This document shows, one piece after another, positions 49,387 to 52,113 of a DNA stretch of 52,113 nucleotides. Source of the stretch: Nitrospira sp. (lineage in GTDB: Bacteria > Nitrospirota > Nitrospiria > Nitrospirales > Nitrospiraceae); assembly GCA_005239475.1 (NCBI GenBank), contig SPAX01000021.1:8019-60131 (forward strand), read 5' to 3'. The notes below the pieces were generated by a model. That model made no database searches and was not told the origin of the DNA. It worked only from the letters and a program-made list of their open reading frames with translations. The stretch's first letter is position 1. Each line of letters starts with the position of its first letter. The position numbers were made by a program, and so were the translations under genes.

Positions 49387-49464
49387 GAAGCCTGGGGGTT
49401 TCTGTTTGGGGCCTTGTCCCGTCGACAAAGTGCCTCCGATTTGGGAGGCTGTCCCCCGGCTTTC
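49387..49464 (+). other. Candidate structured RNA / three-way-junction-like palindrome
   Basis: P1 GAAGCCtGGGGG (49387-49398) / CCCCCGGCtTTC (49453-49464); P2 CTTGTC/GACAAaG (49413-49418/49424-49430); P3 GCCTCC-GATTTG-GGAGGC (49432-49449). Confidence 0.45.
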
Positions 49465-49568
49465 AAATAAGTCCAAGCAAGGGTATAGAAAGGACCTACC
49501 ATCCCCAACATATGGAACGGAAGGGGGTATGAAATGACTCCCTTCGTGGGATTTTGAGCTTCTATGAC

Positions 49569-49724
49569 ATGCTAAGAATTGCTGGCGAGACCTTTTTTGA
49601 ATTATCGCAATCTCTCAGGCATTACCGCGTTAGCTGTGGGCTATTTGACACCAACTTACTCAAATTGATTGATGAAAAAGATAGGGAAAGCCAATTGAAC
49701 AATCTGTTAAACGCACGGAGTTAG
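49569..49724 (+). CDS. Possible 51-aa small ORF
   Basis: MLRIAGETFFELSQSLRHYRVSCGLFDTNLLKLIDEKDRESQLNNLLNARS*; no clear SD; below the size cutoff of the ORF track. Confidence 0.25.
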   Translation: MLRIAGETFFELSQSLRHYRVSCGLFDTNLLKLIDEKDRESQLNNLLNARS

Positions 49725-49766
49725 CGATTTCATTGACAAGAGCTCGAGTCGAGTTGAAAATGATTT

Positions 49767-50819
49767 ATGCGTTCGCTCACAACAACCAAGACCCTCTGCG
49801 TGACCGTCTTGGGGGGAGTTACCCTCGCATTCAGCGGTATCACCACCGTCACGGTATCAGCGGCATCACCGCTCTATTGGTGCCCTGATCAACAATCCGA
49901 TCGGCAATATTCAGCGAAGCAAGGGCCGGGGTGCGTGCCGCTTGTTGAAAATGAAGAAACCGTGACAGCAGAGCAAGAAGGGGGAACACCCACGGGCGAC
50001 AAGCCGCCACGCGACTTCAAAGTCGAGAATCTGCAGGGCGACGTATCGACGTTTCTGAACAAGTATCGCGACTTCCTCGATTGCTGCAAGACCGATCTCT
50101 CGGAACTTCAGCAGGTCGAAGAAATGGGAGACGAGGTCGGAGATTTGCTCAAATCCACCCAGACCAATATATCGAATCATTCGATGGCATCGCGCGGCAT
50201 CATGCTCCGCGAAATGATCCCGACTGTCGCCAAGGTTCGCGCTGACCTGAAGAACCTGCGCGCGACGCTCGAACGTATCAGCACCTCGACCAACACCCGC
50301 GATTCAGGAGACTTTGAAGAATCAGGTCGGGAAGCGCACGCGATTCGCGAAATGGAAGAATCGATTGAGAGAGACATCCGAGCGCCGAAGCTGTCGACAG
50401 GGCCAAAGACGGGCGCCAGTATCGGCAACGCACCAGCGGCAGGGCCGAGTATCGGAAAAACCCCGAAGACCGGCAACACGATCGGCGCGGAAGGCGTCAC
50501 CGGCCAAGACATCGGGGCGTCATCGAAAAGCAGCCACGACATCGGCAGCTCAGGCCCAGTTGGGTTTGGGATCGGCGCAACCGGCCGCGCAGGGCCTTCA
50601 CTCGGAGAATCAAACCTCAATAACGAGTCATCTTCAGCCGTCGGCTCGTCGCTCCAACGTTCGACAGTAGGGTCCAGCCTCTCGGATTCGACGGTCGGAT
50701 CGAGCTTCGGCGGCTCTAGCGTGGGCTCAAGCCTCGGGGAGTCGAGTGTTGGCTCGTCGTTCGGGTCATCTTCAGTCGGTTCGACCATCCAAGAACGGGG
50801 CACTGGCCCACCGCAGTAA
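49767..50819 (+). CDS. Secreted protein with two consecutive C-terminal repeat arrays, function unknown
   Basis: N-terminal signal sequence; YWCPDQQSDRQYSAKQGPGCVPLVE; seven decapeptides ending [IL]G (50397-50606), then six nonapeptides [ST][STA]VGS[ST][LFI]xx (50634-50795). Confidence 0.85.
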   Translation: MRSLTTTKTLCVTVLGGVTLAFSGITTVTVSAASPLYWCPDQQSDRQYSAKQGPGCVPLVENEETVTAEQEGGTPTGDKPPRDFKVENLQGDVSTFLNKYRDFLDCCKTDLSELQQVEEMGDEVGDLLKSTQTNISNHSMASRGIMLREMIPTVAKVRADLKNLRATLERISTSTNTRDSGDFEESGREAHAIREMEESIERDIRAPKLSTGPKTGASIGNAPAAGPSIGKTPKTGNTIGAEGVTGQDIGASSKSSHDIGSSGPVGFGIGATGRAGPSLGESNLNNESSSAVGSSLQRSTVGSSLSDSTVGSSFGGSSVGSSLGESSVGSSFGSSSVGSTIQERGTGPPQ

Positions 50820-50824
50820 TCCTC

Positions 50825-51844
50825 TCACTGGCTAGGCAGGATGGTGGGGACCGACTCCCACTCCTCTCCCCTGTTCCGACTCTTATACAAGCCGCTCCCA
50901 TTCGTCCCAAGATAAAACAGCTTCGGATCGGTGGCGCTCTGCGCGAGGGACCGCACGTTGAGAGTCGCCAACCCTTTATTCTGCGTGGTCCATGTGTTCC
51001 CTCCGTCTTCACTCCGGTGGATGCCTTCCCGGCCACCCAGGTAAATCACGCCCTTTCTCGTCCGATCCAAGACCATCGAAAACACCATTTGGTCCTGCAA
51101 GGACTGGCCGATGCGCACCCACGACGTCGCCGCATCCATCGACTTATAGAGCCCTTCGAGCGTCGAGGCATACACCGTGTCCGCCTCATAGGGATCGACC
51201 AGAATCGCCGTGACATTCAGCGCGCGTGACGATTTGATGATGGCGGGGGACACGAGTCCGTTATTCACTTTTTCCCAATGCCCCGCTTGATCGACTGATT
51301 TATAGACACCGCCACTCGTGCCCGCATAAAGGATCGATGGCCTCGTGGGGTCCAGCCCGAGCGTCACCACCATCAGCACTTCTTTCATGCCGTCCATGCG
51401 CTTCGTCCAACTGTCGCCGGCATTCTTGGTTTCAAACACGCCCATCGTCGTTGCGACGAACAGATGCTGGTTGTCCGCCGGATCGAAGACAATCTGATTG
51501 ACCACGGAAGAGATCGTCACATCGTCCAACCCAGCTCGTTGCGAGACCCATCGCTGCCCTCCATCATAACTCTTGTACACCGCATCGCCCTTCGTGCCGG
51601 CATACACCGTGGCCGGGTAAGCCGGATCAAGCGCCATCGAAATCACGCGCGAGTGGCTCATGCCTTGCGAAAGATTCGTCCAGGTCTGGCCCCCGTCGCG
51701 CGTCTTATAGATGTAGTCGTTCGTCGCGACGTAGATGATGTCAGGATTCTTCGGATGGAGCTGGATGACGACGATGGCATCACTGCGATTGCAGCCGGAG
51801 AGAGCCGCAACAAAAAGAAGCAGAAAGGCAAGAGCGTGTGTCAT
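50825..51844 (-). CDS. BNR/YCF48-like beta-propeller lipoprotein
   Basis: Lipobox-like VAALSGC; repeated YKTRDGGQTWTNLSQGM, YKSYDGGQRWVSQRAGL, HRSEDGGNTWTTQNKGL. Confidence 0.88.
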   Translation of the reverse strand: MTHALAFLLLFVAALSGCNRSDAIVVIQLHPKNPDIIYVATNDYIYKTRDGGQTWTNLSQGMSHSRVISMALDPAYPATVYAGTKGDAVYKSYDGGQRWVSQRAGLDDVTISSVVNQIVFDPADNQHLFVATTMGVFETKNAGDSWTKRMDGMKEVLMVVTLGLDPTRPSILYAGTSGGVYKSVDQAGHWEKVNNGLVSPAIIKSSRALNVTAILVDPYEADTVYASTLEGLYKSMDAATSWVRIGQSLQDQMVFSMVLDRTRKGVIYLGGREGIHRSEDGGNTWTTQNKGLATLNVRSLAQSATDPKLFYLGTNGSGLYKSRNRGEEWESVPTILPSQ

Positions 51845-51868
51845 GCGTTGAACGTTGCAGAATCAATC

Positions 51869-51994
51869 CAGGATGCTCAAACAGGTCATCCAACAAGGCC
51901 GCAGGGAGAATCGAACGGCGAGACGTGCGGCCGTATGCACGTTGAGGTGTTCGATCGACTGAGAACGCAGTTGGGGACCTGTTTCAGCATCCTG
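51869..51994. repeat. Dispersed palindromic element, family 1, near-complete copy
   Basis: Ends CAGGATGCTCAAACAGGTC and GACCTGTTTCAGCATCCTG (inverted; expressed as GGGGACCTGTTTCAGCATCCTG on plus strand); interior CAACAAGGCCGCAGGGAG matches CAGCAAGGCCGCAGCGAG near 6990. Confidence 0.9.
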
Positions 51995-51996
51995 TT

Positions 51997-52113
51997 CTAG
52001 CGGTAGTTGGTGAACTGGAGATCAATTCCAAAGTCTTTGCTCTTGAGAAACGCCATCGCCGCTTGGAGATCATCCTTGCTCTTGCTCAGCACGCGCACTT
52101 GCTCGCCCTGAAT
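51997..52113 (-). CDS. yajQ: C-terminus of YajQ family nucleotide-binding protein (truncated by window edge)
   Basis: [38 protein letters not shown] read on minus strand. Confidence 0.85.
   Translation of the reverse strand: MQGEQVRVLSKSKDDLQAAMAFLKSKDFGIDLQFTNYR

Noticed and set aside
1-52113. CRISPR arrays, prophage, toxin-antitoxin or defence genes
   Set aside because: No regularly spaced identical repeats with unique spacers and no phage, Cas, TA or defence protein signatures in the ORF translations.

Overview
The 52.1 kb window looks chromosomal and core-genome-like. The gene content suggests a Nitrospira-type (Nitrospirota) bacterium, but that taxonomy is an inference. Nearly all genes read leftward. 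In window order they are: panB-metF-folD; a small rightward NHL / Cys-rich / PilZ trio; two tandem cyclophilins; the rnc-fabF-acpP-fabG-fabD-fabH-plsX-rpmF-DUF177 lipid block; rpsR-ssb-rpsF; ychF-pth-rplY-prs-ispE; a PilR/PilS-like pair with pilC; pgsA; a serine hydrolase; and a full division/cell-wall run (divIVA-yggT-proC-[yggS remnant]-pgeF-ftsZ-ftsA-ftsQ-ddl-murB-murC-murG-ftsW-murD-mraY-murF-murE-ftsI-ftsL-rsmH). The window ends with a rightward secreted repeat protein, a leftward BNR-repeat lipoprotein and the 3' end of yajQ. I found no rRNA, tRNA, CRISPR or intact transposase. The most unusual content is intergenic: (1) hairpins whose two arms are short-period tandem repeats, with periods of 6, 7 and 9 bp in three gaps; (2) a dispersed palindromic element with CAGGATGCTSAAA ends that mostly abuts stop codons and coincides with loss of the 5' half of yggS; (3) a second, different palindromic family present in two copies; (4) a 31-bp tandem duplication of the ychF start; (5) an MraZ-type operator without an adjacent mraZ; (6) a candidate structured RNA upstream of a secreted protein carrying two consecutive repeat arrays.
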